Positions 45,310-59,135 of a DNA stretch of 64,000 nucleotides are shown here, piece after piece (the stretch's first letter is position 1; every line of letters begins with the position of its first letter). The position numbers and the translations under genes are program-made. The stretch is from Chondrosia reniformis (Eukaryota; Porifera; Demospongiae; Chondrillida; Chondrillidae), in contig OX359194.1 in assembly GCA_947172415.1 (NCBI GenBank), positions 2,604,001 through 2,668,000 of the forward strand, given 5' to 3'. The notes beneath the pieces were generated by a model. The model was not told where the DNA came from, did not search any database, and was given only the letters and a program-made list of their open reading frames with translations.

Positions 45310-47199
45310 TATGTAGACATCTGAGGGCGCTAGCCGTGCTAGCAGAATGAATCGCCATAAGAACCTAGGCATGTTTGATATTGGAGAGAATGATTGGTAG
45401 AGGCCGGGGAAATTTAAGTAAACAAAGTAAAGTACGTCTGTACCTCAATGCCTATATAAATACGAATAATCAGCTTAAAAATAGCTTAAATCACTTCAAA
45501 GATACGTACGTCTCTATACAGTATTTAATAATCTACGATCCTTTACGTACTTTCACATAGTCCAATGCGGATTGCTGTTAGGAGAAGGGGCCAGTGACAA
45601 GTCGTCTTAACAATACTTACAAGGTACATGCTTGTTATATCCAAGGGAAATATCAATTATCAATAAATTGATGTGATGAGTCGATTTGGAGTACACACAG
45701 TAACTCCAAAATACGTATTTACGCGTTAGTTCGCGTTCGCACATTGTTTGTGACAAGCTGAAAGGACTTTCTAATTGAAGACTAAATTTAATTCAATTGC
45801 ACATTTTATCAGTAGTTATATGTATCCTCCATATATGAATGCAATGTTTTCAAGGTAATAAGCAAGGTATATAGTAACCTTCCACTTTTAGTTATATAGG
45901 TATGATGTATATATAGCTAGCTCATGCATGCACTCTCAACAATTATAATAATTGTTATATATAACTACAGTATATTATTATTATATATTTTTATTATTAT
46001 TTAACGTGCCACATGTACATGCATAGCACTAGGACAAACTGTCCTATGAGGCACACACCAATACATCATGACAAATAAATCAGTTCAACATTAAGTCATC
46101 AATCAAAAGGTCAACTAAATCTAGCAGTCCACATCTTCAAAATAATCTTAAGGATTGAGTGATGCTTGCATCCTTGATCCAGAATGGCAAATAGTTTATC
46201 ATCATCAGTCATCAAATCAAACCCCAGTGCTACCCGTGACAATGACTGAAAAAGGTCCACTTGTTCATCCTTCCATCTCTTGCAATCCAGCAGCCAATGT
46301 TGCACATCTTCCAGTATATAGCATCAATTTCATACAACACTTTAAATAATAATGAACTGAATGTCGTATAGTAATTATAAGCTTTGCCTAATCATTTTTC
46401 CGCAGAGCTCAAATTTAGTGATAGCTATAAAGTTGCTAGTGCTGTTGTATATAATAATCTTATTGAGTTGTACTGTTGATTTCTTTCCAATAAAGATATG
46501 TATATATAGGGCATGCCTCATAATTATATAGGTGTATATATATACCCTGTAACTAAGAAGTGTCTCCTGTAGCTAATATAATTAAGGGTGTGTCACATGT
46601 GAGTTTCAAAATGCCCTTGCCTACTAGTAATAGGTTTATCCTTTAACCAATAACTTAATTTATGGTTTACCTGTCTGAAGTAAATTACTTCTGTTTTGAA
46701 GTGTTAATTTAGGGAGTTAAAAGAAGGGTAATTCAATATATATATACATTTAATTGAATGAGACTGCAGTATACTCAATGTACTCTTTTGTCACTTGTTG
46801 TACATTTAGTGCTCCCTTATCATTTTTTATAAGTCCAAGTCCACCGTTCTCAGCTCTATTACTATATACACGTATCATTAATAAAAATATTGGGGAGAGA
46901 GGACACTCAATTGTTTATATAACACCTAACACCTTGATCAACTCCACAATAATCAGTAAATAATCTAACATTTATATACATATATAGCTTGGATTCTCTT
47001 GATGCCCCTATTGGCCCATTTTCTGCAACAAAAACCTCTGGATACATATGGAGTCTTAAAACCAATGAAGCATGTACATAAACAAAATATCCCAGGTCTT
47101 GGGTTTGCATTATTGCGCTAAGAATAAAGATGCATGTGGATGGTCAGCACAATTGTGGTTTAAAGCCATAAAGGTCGATATGAAACAATAAAGCTAAAA
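45310..47199. other. Intergenic region with no complete gene
   Basis: AT-rich sequence between the receptor gene and the satellite. Apart from the retrotransposon scrap at 46111-46312 I see no splice-consistent exons. The signal exon of the receptor may lie in the left part of this region. Confidence 0.4.
46111..46312 (-). mobile_element. 3' scrap of a non-LTR retrotransposon ORF2
   Basis: The minus strand encodes VQHWLLDCKRW followed by a short region ending in LKMWTARF. A motif of the form xHxLLxCxxW near the C-terminus is typical of the tail after the reverse transcriptase domain in non-LTR elements. No reverse transcriptase or endonuclease sequence is present nearby. Confidence 0.5.
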
Positions 47200-49051
47200 T
47201 TAGGTAGGGCAAATATCCATCAAAATTCATTGGAAATGTTTTATACATGTCTGCATACGTCGACACCAATTTGTTGCATAACAAGTTAGATATTAGTAAC
47301 TTGATTTCAGACAAATGTGATCTGTGATTTTAATTATATATATATGGTAAGATATATAGGCAATTATAAGTGAACATCAAAATTTGCAAAACTCTTTGGA
47401 TATGTTTTATGGATGTTTGTGAATGCTGTGACCAAGTTTCAGCTTGATATCAGTCCATTTGAATGAGTTGGAGCATTAAATGTACATTAGATTCTGGTAT
47501 ACAAAGTTAATGTATGGTGAGATAAATCTAGGGCAAATATAAGTGAACATCAAAATTTGCAAAACTCCTTGGATATGTTTTATGGATGTCTGTGAATGCT
47601 GTGACCAAGTTTCAGCTTGATATCTGTCCATTTGAATGAGTTGGAGCATTAAATGTACATTAGATTCTGTTATACCAAGTTAATGTATGGTGAGATATAG
47701 GGCAAATATGAGTGAACATCAAAATTTGCAAAACTCTTTGGATATGTTTTATGGATGTCTGTGAATGCTGTGACCAAGTTTCAGCTTGATATCTGTCCAT
47801 TTGAATGAGTTGGAGCATTAAATGTACATTAGATTCTGGTATAAAAAGTTAATGTATGGTGAGATATAGGGCAAATATAAGTGAACATCAAAATTTGCAA
47901 AACTCTTTGTATATGGTTAATGAATGTCTGTGAATGCTGTGACCAAGTTTCAGCTTGATATCAGTCCATTTGAATGAGCTGGAGCATTAAATGTACATTA
48001 GATTCTGGTATACAAAGTTAATGTATGGTGAGATATAGGGCAAATATGAGTGAACATCAAAATTTGCAAAACTCTTTGTATATGGTTTATGGATGTCTGT
48101 GAATGCTGTGACCAAGTTTCAGCTTGATATCAGTCCATTTAAATGAGTTGGAGCATTAAATGTACATTAGATTCTGGTATACAAAGTTAATGTATGGTGA
48201 GATATATATAGGGCAAATATGAGTGAACATCAAAATTTGCAAAACTCTTTGGATATGTTTTATGGATGTCTGTGAATGCTGTGACCAAGTTTCAGCTTGA
48301 TATCAGTCCATTTGAATGCTCGAGTTGGAGCATGAAATGTATATTAGATTCTGGTATACAAAGTTAATGTACTTATTGTGAGATATAGGGCAAATATGAG
48401 TGAACATCAAAATTTGCAAAACTCTTGGGATATGGTTTATGGATGTCTGTGAATGCTGTGACCAAGTTTCAGCTTGATATCAGTCCATTTGAATGAGTTG
48501 GAGCATTGAATGTACATTAGATTCTGGTATACAAAGTAAATGTATGGTGAGATATAGGGCAAATATAAGTGAACATCAAAATTTGCAAAACTCCTTGGAT
48601 ATGGTTTATGGATGTCTGTGAATGCTGTGACCAAGTTTCAGCTTGATATCAGTCCATTTGAATGAGTTGGAGCATTAAATGTACATTAGATTCTGGTATA
48701 AAAAGTTAATGTATGGTGAGATATAGGGCAAATATAAGTGAACATCAAAATTTGCAAAACTCTTTGTATATGGTTAATGTATGTCTGTGAATGCTGTGAC
48801 CAAGTTTCAGCTTGATATCTGTCCATTTGAACGAGCTGGAGTATTAAATGTACATTAGATTCTGGTATACAAAGTTAATATATGGTGAGATATAGGGCAA
48901 ATATGAGTGAACATCAAAATTTGCAAAACTCTTTGTATATGGTTAATGAATGTCTGTGAATGCTGTGACCAAGTTTCAGCTTGATATCTGTCCATTTGAA
49001 TGAGTTGGAGCATTAAATGTACATTAGATTCTGGTATAAAAAGTTAATGTA
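47200..49051 (+). repeat. 169-bp satellite, forward block A1
   Basis: About 10-11 tandem units with a period of 169 bp, measured between successive gggcaaat motifs at 47531, 47700, 47869 and 48038. Each unit includes gtgaacatcaaaatttgcaa, gtgaccaagtttcagcttga and tgtacattagattctggtat. The first unit (about 47200-47345) is strongly diverged, as expected at an array edge. Ends at a TACGTA joint at 49050-49055. Confidence 0.95.
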
Positions 49052-49313
49052 CGTATCTCTCACCATACATTAAATTTGTATACAAGAATATAATGTACAT
49101 TTAGTGCTGTAACTCTGTCAATTGGAAAGATGTGAAGCTGAAACTTGCTGTCAGCATTCACAGCTATCCTTAAAGCATATCCAAAGAGTTTTACAAATTT
49201 TGATGTTCACTCATATTTGCCCTATATCTCACCATACTTTAAATTTGTATACAAGAATCTAATCTACATTTAGTGCCGTAACTCTGTCAATTGGAAAGAT
49301 ATGAAGCTGAAAC

Positions 49314-50035
49314 CTCTTGGCTGTATGCACATATAGCTATACAGTATATCCTGCTAGTTTTGTAAAATTTCAAAAAAGGATACCCGAGTTACTGCAGATC
49401 GAAAAATACCCTATTCTAAAGTATTGAAGATTCGCCAACCACAAGCGTTTTCATAGGCAATTACTTTATTTAAATAGAAGATAAAACCTTATAATAGTAG
49501 GCCTACCTGGACACATCTCTATGGTGGTTGCGGTTCCCATAGAGGTTGGTAGCGCTTAGACTCTGAAGCTGTCTCCTAATCGGTTGGTGCCATAGAGACG
49601 TGCTCACCAATAATCCGGATTTCGGGGGGGTTCCACGTAATGTGGGATTGGCATCTGATATCTTAGGATTCATATGAGTCGGCCATATCGAGAAGAACTG
49701 GTTCTTCTCACGCAAGTGACACCCAAAGCTCAACTCGGCAGAGCGTTACCACCGATCCCGGCCTCTGAGCGTCGTGGATGGTAGCGTTCGGTATGGTCCA
49801 ATTTTTTTCCTTTGGAGTTTCTTTAGCAGTCGATTGACGATTTTTCACTTTAGCGACATCCATATATTATAATATGGACAGATACTACTTCAAAACAATC
49901 AAGTATTACAGAGTGAATATCCATGTGCATTAAAATCTTTAAAAGCGTTCTCGTCATTCAAATATACATATAAAAGTAACGTATTTTCAATATTCCCTCT
50001 CTAGGTCGGCCATTTATATTATTACGAAACTCCCG
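49314..50035. repeat. 722-bp embedded element, copy 1
   Basis: Starts ctcttggctgtatgc and ends gaaactcccg. It replaces about half of a satellite unit at exactly the same break in all copies. It is GC-richer than the satellite and contains stem-forming segments, including ctctatgg/ccatagag. No terminal inverted repeat or coding domain is recognised. Confidence 0.9.
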
Positions 50036-52488
50036 TACATTAAATTTCTATACAAGAATCTAATGTACATTTAGTGCTGTAACTCTGTCAATTGGAAAGA
50101 TGTGAAGCTGAAACTTGGTGTTAGCATTCACAGACATCCTTAAAGCATATCCAAAGAGTTTTACAAATTTTGATGTGTACTCATATTTGTCCTATCTCTC
50201 ACCATACATTAAATTTGTATACAAGAATCTAATGTACATTTAGTGCTGTAACTCTGTCAATTGGAAAGATATGAAGCTGAAACTTGCTGTCAGCATTCAC
50301 AGATATCCATAAAACATATCCAAAGAGTTTTACAAATTTTGATGTTCACTCATATTTGCCCTATCTCTCACCATACATTAAATTTGTATACAAGAATCTA
50401 ATGTACATTTAGTGCTGTAACTCTGTCAATTGGAAAGATATGAAGCTGAAACTTGGTGTTAGCATTCACAGACATCCTTAAAGCATATCCTAAGAGTTTT
50501 ACAAATTTTGATGTGTACTCATATTTGTCCTATCTCTCACCATACATTAAATTTGTATAGCAGAATCTAATGTACATTTAGTGCTGTAACTCTGTCAATT
50601 GGAAAGATATGAAGCTGAAACTTGCTGTCAGCATTCACAGACATCCATAATACATATCCAAAGAGTTTTACAAATTTTGATGTTCACTCATATTTGCCCT
50701 ATCTCTCACCATACATTAAATTTGTATACAAGAATCTAATGTACATTTAGTGCTGTAACTCTGTCAATTGGAAAGATGTGAAGCTGAAACTTGGTGTTAG
50801 CATTCACAGACATCCTTAAAGCATATCCAAAGAGTTTTACAAATTTTGATGTGTACTCATATTTGTCCTATCTCTCACCATACATTAAATTTGTATAGCA
50901 GAATCTAATGTACATTTAGTGCTGTAACTCTGTCAATTGGAAAGATATGAAGCTGAAACTTGCTGTCAGCATTCACAGACATCCATAAAACATATCCAAA
51001 GAGTTTTACAAATTTTGATGTTCACTCATATTTGCCCTATCTCTCACCATACATTAAATTTGTATACAAGAATCTAATGTACATTTAGTGCTGTAACTCT
51101 GTCAATTGGAAAGATGTGGAGCTGAAACTTGCTGTCAGCATTCACAGACATCCTTAAAGCATATCCAAAGAGTTTTACAAATTTTGATGTTCACTCATAT
51201 TTACCCTATCTCTCACCATACGTACATTAAATTTGTATAGCAGAATCTAATGTACATTTAGTGCTGTAACTCTGTCAATTGGAAAGATGTGGAGCTGAAA
51301 CTTGTTGTCAGCATTCACAGACATCCTTAAAGCATATCCAAAGAGTTTTACAAATTTTGATGTTCTATCATATTTGCCCTATCTCTCACCATACATTATA
51401 TTTGTATAGCAGAATCTAATGTACATTTAGTGCTGTAACTCTGTCAATTGGAAAGATGTGAAGCTGAAACTTGCTGTCAGCATTCACAGCTATCCTTAAA
51501 GCATATCCAAAGAGTTTTGAAAATTTTGATGTTCACTCATATTTGCCCTATATCTCACCATACTTTAAATTTGTATACAAGAATCTAATGTACATTTAGT
51601 GCTGTAACTCTGTCAATTGGAAAGATGTGAAGCTGAAACTTGCTGTCAGCATTCACAGACATCCATAAACTATATCCAAAGAGTTTTGCAAATTTTGATG
51701 TTCACTCATATTTGCCCTACGTATCTCTCACCATACATTAAATTTGTATACAAGAATCTAATGTACATTTAGTGGTGTAACTCTGTCAATTTGAAAGATG
51801 TGAAGCTGAAACTTCCTGTCAGCATTCACAGACATCCTTAAAGCATATCCAAAGAGTTTTACAAATTTTGATGTTCTATCATATTTGCCCTATCTCTCAC
51901 CATACATTATATTTGTATAGCAGAATCTAATGTACATTTAGTGCTGTAACTCTGTCAATTGGAAAGATGTGAAGCTGAAACTTCCTGTCAGCATTCACAG
52001 ACATCCTTAAAGCATATCCAAAGAGTTTTACAAATTTTGATGTTCTATCATATTTGCCCTATCTCTCACCATACATTATATTTGTATAGCAGAATCTAAT
52101 GTACATTTAGTGCTGTAACTCTGTCAATTGGAAAGATGTGAAGCTGAAACTTGCTGTCAGCATTCACAGACATCCTTAAAGCATATCCAAAGAGTTTTAC
52201 AAATTTTGATGTTCACTCATATTTGCCCTATCTCTCACCATACATTAAATTTGTATACAAGAATCTAATGTACATTTAGTGGTGTAACTCTGTCAATTTG
52301 AAAGATGTGAAGCTGAAACTTCCTGTCAGCATTCACAGACATCCATAAATCATATCCAAAGAGTTTTACAAATTTTGATGTTCACTCATATTTGCCCTAT
52401 ATCTCACCATACTTTAAATTTGTATACAAGAATCTAATGTACATTTAGTGGTGTAACTCTGTCAATTGGAAAGATATGAAGCTGAAAC

Positions 52489-53211
52489 CTCTTGGCTGTA
52501 TGCACATATAGCTATACAGTATATCCTGCTAGTTTTGTAAAATTTCAAAAAAGGATACCCGAGTTACTGCAGATCGAAAAATACCCTATTCTAAAGTATT
52601 GAAGATTCGCCAACCACAAGCGTTTTCATAGGCAATTACTTTATTTAAATAGAAGATAAAACCTTATAATAGTAGGCCTACCTGGACACATCTCTATGGT
52701 GGTTGCGGTTCCCATAGAGGTTGGTAGCGCTTAGACTCTGAAGCTGTCTCCTAATCGGTTGGTGCCATAGAGACGTGCTCACCAATAATCCGGATTTCGG
52801 GGGGGTTCCACGTAATGTGGGATTGGCATCTGATATCTTAGGATTCATATGAGTCGGCCATATCGAGAAGAACTGGTTCTTCTCACGCAAGTGACACCCA
52901 AAGCTCAACTCGGCAGAGCGTTACCACCGATCCCGGCCTCTGAGCGTCGTGGATGGTAGCGTTCGGTATTGTCCAATTTTTTTCCTTTGGAGTTTCTTTA
53001 GCAGTCGATTGACGATTTTTCACTTTAGCGACATCCATATATTATAATATGGACAGATACTACTTCAAAACAATCAAGTATTACAGAGTGAATATCCATG
53101 TGCATTAAAATCTTTAAAAGCGTTCTCGTCATTCAAATATACATATAAAAGTAACGTATTTTCAATATTCCCTTCTCTAGGTCGGCCATTTATATTATTA
53201 CGAAACTCCCG
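52489..53211. repeat. 722-bp embedded element, copy 2
   Basis: Nearly identical to copy 1. Differences seen: gtattgtcc for gtatggtcc near 52968 and one extra T in cccttctctagg. Confidence 0.9.
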
Positions 53212-53797
53212 TACATTAAATTTCTATACAAGAATCTAATGTACATTTAGTGCTGTAACTCTGTCAATTGGAAAGATGTGAAGCTGAAACTTCCTGTCAG
53301 CATTCACAGACATCCTTAAAGCATATCCAAAGAGTTTTACAAATTTTGATGTTCTATCATATTTGCCCTATCTCTCACCATACATTATATTTGTATAGCA
53401 GAATCTAATGTACATTTAGTGCTGTAACTCTGTCAATTGGAAAGATGTGAAGCTGAAACTTGCTGTCAGCATTCACAGACATCCTTAAAGCATATCCAAA
53501 GAGTTTTACAAATTTTGATGTTCACTCATATTTGCCCTATCTCTCACCATACATTAAATTTGTATACAAGAATCTAATGTACATTTAGTGGTGTAACTCT
53601 GTCAATTTGAAAGATGTGAAGCTGAAACTTCCTGTCAGCATTCACAGACATCCATAAATCATATCCAAAGAGTTTTACAAATTTTGATGTTCACTCATAT
53701 TTGCCCTATATCTCACCATACTTTAAATTTGTATACAAGAATCTAATGTACATTTAGTGGTGTAACTCTGTCAATTGGAAAGATATGAAGCTGAAAC

Positions 53798-54520
53798 CTC
53801 TTGGCTGTATGCACATATAGCTATACAGTATATCCTGCTAGTTTTGTAAAATTTCAAAAAAGGATACCCGAGTTACTGCAGATCGAAAAATACCCTATTC
53901 TAAAGTATTGAAGATTCGCCAACCACAAGCGTTTTCATAGGCAATTACTTTATTTAAATAGAAGATAAAACCTTATAATAGTAGGCCTACCTGGACACAT
54001 CTCTATGGTGGTTGCGGTTCCCATAGAGGTTGGTAGCGCTTAGACTCTGAAGCTGTCTCCTAATCGGTTGGTGCCATAGAGACGTGCTCACCAATAATCC
54101 GGATTTCGGGGGGGTTCCACGTAATGTGGGATTGGCATCTGATATCTTAGGATTCATATGAGTCGGCCATATCGAGAAGAACTGGTTCTTCTCACGCAAG
54201 TGACACCCAAAGCTCAACTCGGCAGAGCGTTACCACCGATCCCGGCCTCTGAGCGTCGTGGATGGTAGCGTTCGGTATTGTCCAATTTTTTTCCTTTGGA
54301 GTTTCTTTAGCAGTCGATTGACGATTTTTCACTTTAGCGACATCCATATATTATAATATGGACAGATACTACTTCAAAACAATCAAGTATTACAGAGTGA
54401 ATATCCATGTGCATTAAAATCTTTAAAAGCGTTCTCGTCATTCAAATATACATATAAAAGTAACGTATTTTCAATATTCCCTTCTCTAGGTCGGCCATTT
54501 ATATTATTACGAAACTCCCG
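53798..54520. repeat. 722-bp embedded element, copy 3
   Basis: Shares both copy 2 differences (gtattgtcc and the extra T), so copies 2 and 3 are sisters; only 586 bp of satellite separates them. Confidence 0.9.
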
Positions 54521-55279
54521 TACATTAAATTTCTATACAAGAATCTAATGTACATTTAGTGCTGTAACTCTGTCAATTGGAAAGATGTGAAGCTGAAACT
54601 TGGTGTTAGCATTCACAGACATCCTTAAAGCATATCCAAAGAGTTTTACAAATTTTGATGTGTACTCATATTTGTCCTATCTCTCACCATACATTAAATT
54701 TGTATACAAGAATCTAATGTACATTTAGTGCTGTAACTCTGTCAATTGGAAAGATATGAAGCTGAAACTTGCTGTCAGCATTCACAGATATCCATAAAAC
54801 ATATCCAAAGAGTTTTACAAATTTTGATGTTCACTCATATTTGCCCTATCTCTCACCATACGTACATTAAATTTGTATACAAGAATCTAATGTACATTTA
54901 GTGCTGTAACTCTGTCAATTGGAAAGATATGAAGCTGAAACTTGGTGTTAGCAATCACAGACATCCTTAAAGCATATCCAAAGAGTTTTACAAATTTTGA
55001 TGTGTACTCATATTTGTCCTATCTCTCACCATACATTAAATTTGTATAGCAAAATCTAATGTACATTTAGTGCTGTAACTCTGTCAATTGGAAAGATATG
55101 AAGCTGAAACTTGCTGTCAGCATTCACAGACATCCATAATACATATCCAAAGAGTTTTACAAATTTTGATGTTCACTCATATTTGCCCTATCTCTCACCA
55201 TACATTAAATTTGTATACAAGAATCTAATGTACATTTAGTGGTGTAACTCTGTCAATTGGAAAGATATGAAGCTGAAAC

Positions 55280-56002
55280 CTCTTGGCTGTATGCACATAT
55301 AGCTATACAGTATATCCTGCTAGTTTTGTAAAATTTCAAAAAAGGATACCCGAGTTACTGCAGATCGAAAAATACCCTATTCTAAAGTATTGAAGATTCG
55401 CCAACCACAAGCGTTTTCATAGGCAATTACTTTATTTAAATAGAAGATAAAACCTTATAATAGTAGGCCTACCTGGACACATCTCTATGGTGGTTGCGGT
55501 TCCCATAGAGGTTGGTAGCGCTTAGACTCTGAAGCTGTCTCCTAATCGGTTGGTGCCATAGAGACGTGCTCACCAATAATCCGGATTTCGGGGGGGTTCC
55601 ACGTAATGTGGGATTGGCATCTGATATCTTAGGATTCATATGAGTCGGCCATATCGAGAAGAACTGGTTCTTCTCACGCAAGTGACACCCAAAGCTCAAC
55701 TCGGCAGAGCGTTACCACCGATCCCGGCCTCTGAGCGTCGTGGATGGTAGCGTTCGGTATGGTCCAATTTTTTTCCTTTGGAGTTTCTTTAGCAGTCGAT
55801 TGACGATTTTTCACTTTAGCGACATCCATATATTATAATATGGACAGATACTACTTCAAAACAATCAAGTATTACAGAGTGAATATCCATGTGCATTAAA
55901 ATCTTTAAAAGCGTTCTCGTCATTCAAATATACATATAAAAGTACCGTATTTTCAATATTCCCTTCTCTAGGTCGGCCATTTATATTATTACGAAACTCC
56001 CG
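55280..56002. repeat. 722-bp embedded element, copy 4
   Basis: Has gtatggtcc like copies 1 and 5, the extra T of copies 2 and 3, and a private change, agtaccgtat for agtaacgtat. Confidence 0.9.
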
Positions 56003-59000
56003 TACATTAAATTTCTATACAAGAATCTAATGTACATTTAGTGCTGTAACTCTGTCAATTGGAAAGATGTGAAGCTGAAACTTGGTGTTAGCATTCACAG
56101 ACATCCTTAAAGCATATCCAAAGAGTTTTACAAATTTTGATGTTCTATCATATTTGTCCTATCTCTCACCATACATTAAATTTGTATAGCAGAATCTAAT
56201 GTACATTTAGTGCTGTAACTCTGTCAATTGGAAAGATATGAAGCTGAAACTTGCTGTCAGCATTCACAGACATCCATAATACATATCCAAAGAGTTTTAC
56301 AAATTTTGATGTTCACTCATATTTGCCCTATCTCTCACCATACATTAAATTTGTATACAAGAATCTAATGTACATTTAGTGCTGTAACTCTGTCAATTGG
56401 AAAGATGTGAAGCTGAAACTTGGTGTTAGCATTCACAGACATCCTTAAAGCATATCCAAAGAGTTTTACAAATTTTGATGTTCACTCATATTTGTCCTAT
56501 CTCTCACCATACATTAAATTTGTATAGCAGAATCTAATGTACATTTAGTGCTGTAACTCTGTCAATTGGAAAGATATGAAGCTGAAACTTGCTGTCAGCA
56601 TTCACAGACATCCATAAAACATATCCAAAGAGTTTTACAAATTTTGATGTGTACTCATATTTGTCCTATCTCTCACCATACATTAAATTTGTATACAAGA
56701 ATCTAATGTACATTTAGTGCTGTAACTCTGTCAATTGGAAAGATGTGAAGCTGAAACTTGGTGTTAGCATTCACAGACATCCTTAAAGCATATCCAAAGA
56801 GTTTTACAAATTTTGATGTGTACTCATATTTGTCCTATCTCTCACCATACATTAAATTTGTATAGCAGAATCTAATGTACATTTAGTGCTGTAACTCTGT
56901 CAATTGGAAAGATATGAAGCTGAAACTTGCTGTCAGCATTCACAGACATCCATAAAACATATCCAAAGAGTTTTACAAATTTTGATGTTCACTCATATTT
57001 GTCCTATCTCTCACCATACATTAAATTTGTATAGCAGAATCTAATGTACATTTAGTGCTGTAACTCTGTCAATTGGAAAGATATGAAGCTGAAACTTGCT
57101 GTCAGCATTCACAGACATCCATAAAACATATCCAAAGAGTTTTACAAATTTTGATGTTCACTCATATTTGCCCTATCTCTCACCATACATTAAATTTGTA
57201 TACAAGAATCTAATGTACATTTAGTGCTGTAACTCTGTCAATTGGAAAGATGTGGAGCTGAAACTTGCTGTCAGCATTCACAGACATCCTTAAAGCATAT
57301 CCAAAGAGTTTTACAAATTTTGATGTTCACTCATATTTGCCCTATCTCTCACCATACATTAAATTTGTATACAAGAATCTAATGTACATTTAGTGCTGTA
57401 ACTCTGTCAATTGGAAAGATGTGGAGCTGAAACTTGTTGTCAGCATTCACAGACATCCTTAAAGCATATCCAAAGAGTTTTACAAATTTTGATGTTCACT
57501 CATATTTACCCTATCTCTCACCATACGTACATTAAATTTGTATACCAGAATCTAATGTACATTTAGTGCTGTAACTCTGTCAATTGGAGAGATGTGAAGC
57601 TGAACCTTGCTGTCAGCATTCACAGACATACATAAAGCATATCCAAAGAGTTTTACAAATTTTGATGTGTACTCATATTTGTCCTATCTCTCACCATACA
57701 TTAAATTTGTATACAAGAATCTAATGTACATTTAGTGAAAAAACTCTATCAATTGGAAAGATGTGAAGCTGAAACTTGTTGTCAGCATTCACAGACATAC
57801 ATAAAGCATATCCAAAGAGTTTTACAAATTTTGATGTTCACTCATATTTGCCCTATCTCTCACCATACGTACATTAAATTTGTATAGCAGAATCTAATGT
57901 ACATTTAGTGCTGTAACTCTGTCAATTGGAAAGATGTGAAGCTGAAACTTGCTGTCAGCATTCACAGCTATCCTTAAAGCATATCCAAAGAGTTTTGAAA
58001 ATTTTGATGTTCACTCATATTTGCCCTATATCTCACCATACTTTAAATTTGTATACAAGAATCTAATGTACATTTAGTGCTGTAACTCTGTCAATTGGAG
58101 AGATGTGAAGCTGAACCTTGCTGTCAGCATTCACAGACATACATAAAGCATATCCAAAGAGTTTTACAAATTTTGATGTGTACTCATATTTGTCCTATCT
58201 CTCACTATACATTAAATTTGTATACAAGAATCTAATGTACATTTAGTGAAAAAACTCTATCAATTGGAAAGATGTGAAGCTGAAACTTGTGGTCAGCATT
58301 CACAGACATACATAAAGCATATCCAAAGAGTTTTACAAATTTTGATGTTCACTCATATTTGCCCTATCTCTCACCATACGTACATTAAATTTGTATAGCA
58401 GAATTTAATGTACATTTAGTGCTGTAACTCTGTCAATTGGAAAGATGTGAAGCTGAAACTTGCTGTCAGCATTCACAGCTATCCTTAAAGCATATCCAAA
58501 GAGTTTTGAAAATTTTGATGTTCACTCATATTTGCCCTATATCTCACAATACTTTAAATTTGTATACAAGAATCTAATGTACATTTAGTGCTGTAACTCT
58601 GTCAATTTGAAAGATGTGGAGCTGAAACTTGTTGTCAGCATTCACAGACATACATAAAGCATATCCAAAGAGTTTTACAAATTTTGATGTTCACTCATAT
58701 TTGCCCTATATCTCACAATACTTTAAATTTGTATACAAGAATCTAATGTACATTTAGTGCTGTAACTCTGTCAATTTGAAAGATGTGAAGCTGAAACTTG
58801 CTGTCAGCATTCACAGACATCCTTAAAGCATATCCAAAGAGTTTTACAAATTTTGATGTTCACTCATATTTGCCCTATCTCTCACCATACATTAAATTTG
58901 TATAGCAGAATCTAATGTACATTTAGTGCTGTAACTCTGTCAATTGGAAAGATGTGGAGCTGAAACTTGTTGTCAGCATTCACAGACATCCATAAATCAT

Positions 59001-59135
59001 ATCCAAAGAGTTTTACAAATTTTGATGTTCACTCATATTTGCCCTATATCTCACCATACTTTAAATTTGTATACAAGAATCTAATGTACATTTAGTGGTA
59101 TAACTCTGTCAATTGGAAAGATATGAAGCTGAAAC

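Noticed and set aside
45340-45400. MPRFLWRFILLARLAPS as signal exon of the Ig/FN3 receptor
   Set aside because: Hydrophobic enough, but there is no donor leaving the phase 1 that the next exon needs.
49503-49660. Resemblance of the element to U1 snRNA (ctacctgg, gtgctcacc, tccggat)
   Set aside because: The matching pieces are short and in a different order from U1, and no Sm site is correctly placed.
49503-49733. Identical 76-residue open frame in all five 722-bp elements (minus strand)
   Set aside because: The element copies are identical across the frame at DNA level, so there is no sign of protein-level constraint. The sequence matches no family I know and overlaps stem-forming DNA.
49700-49790. 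tRNA-like A-box (ggtggtaacgc, minus strand) suggesting a tRNA-derived SINE
   Set aside because: No B-box at proper spacing and no cloverleaf could be drawn.
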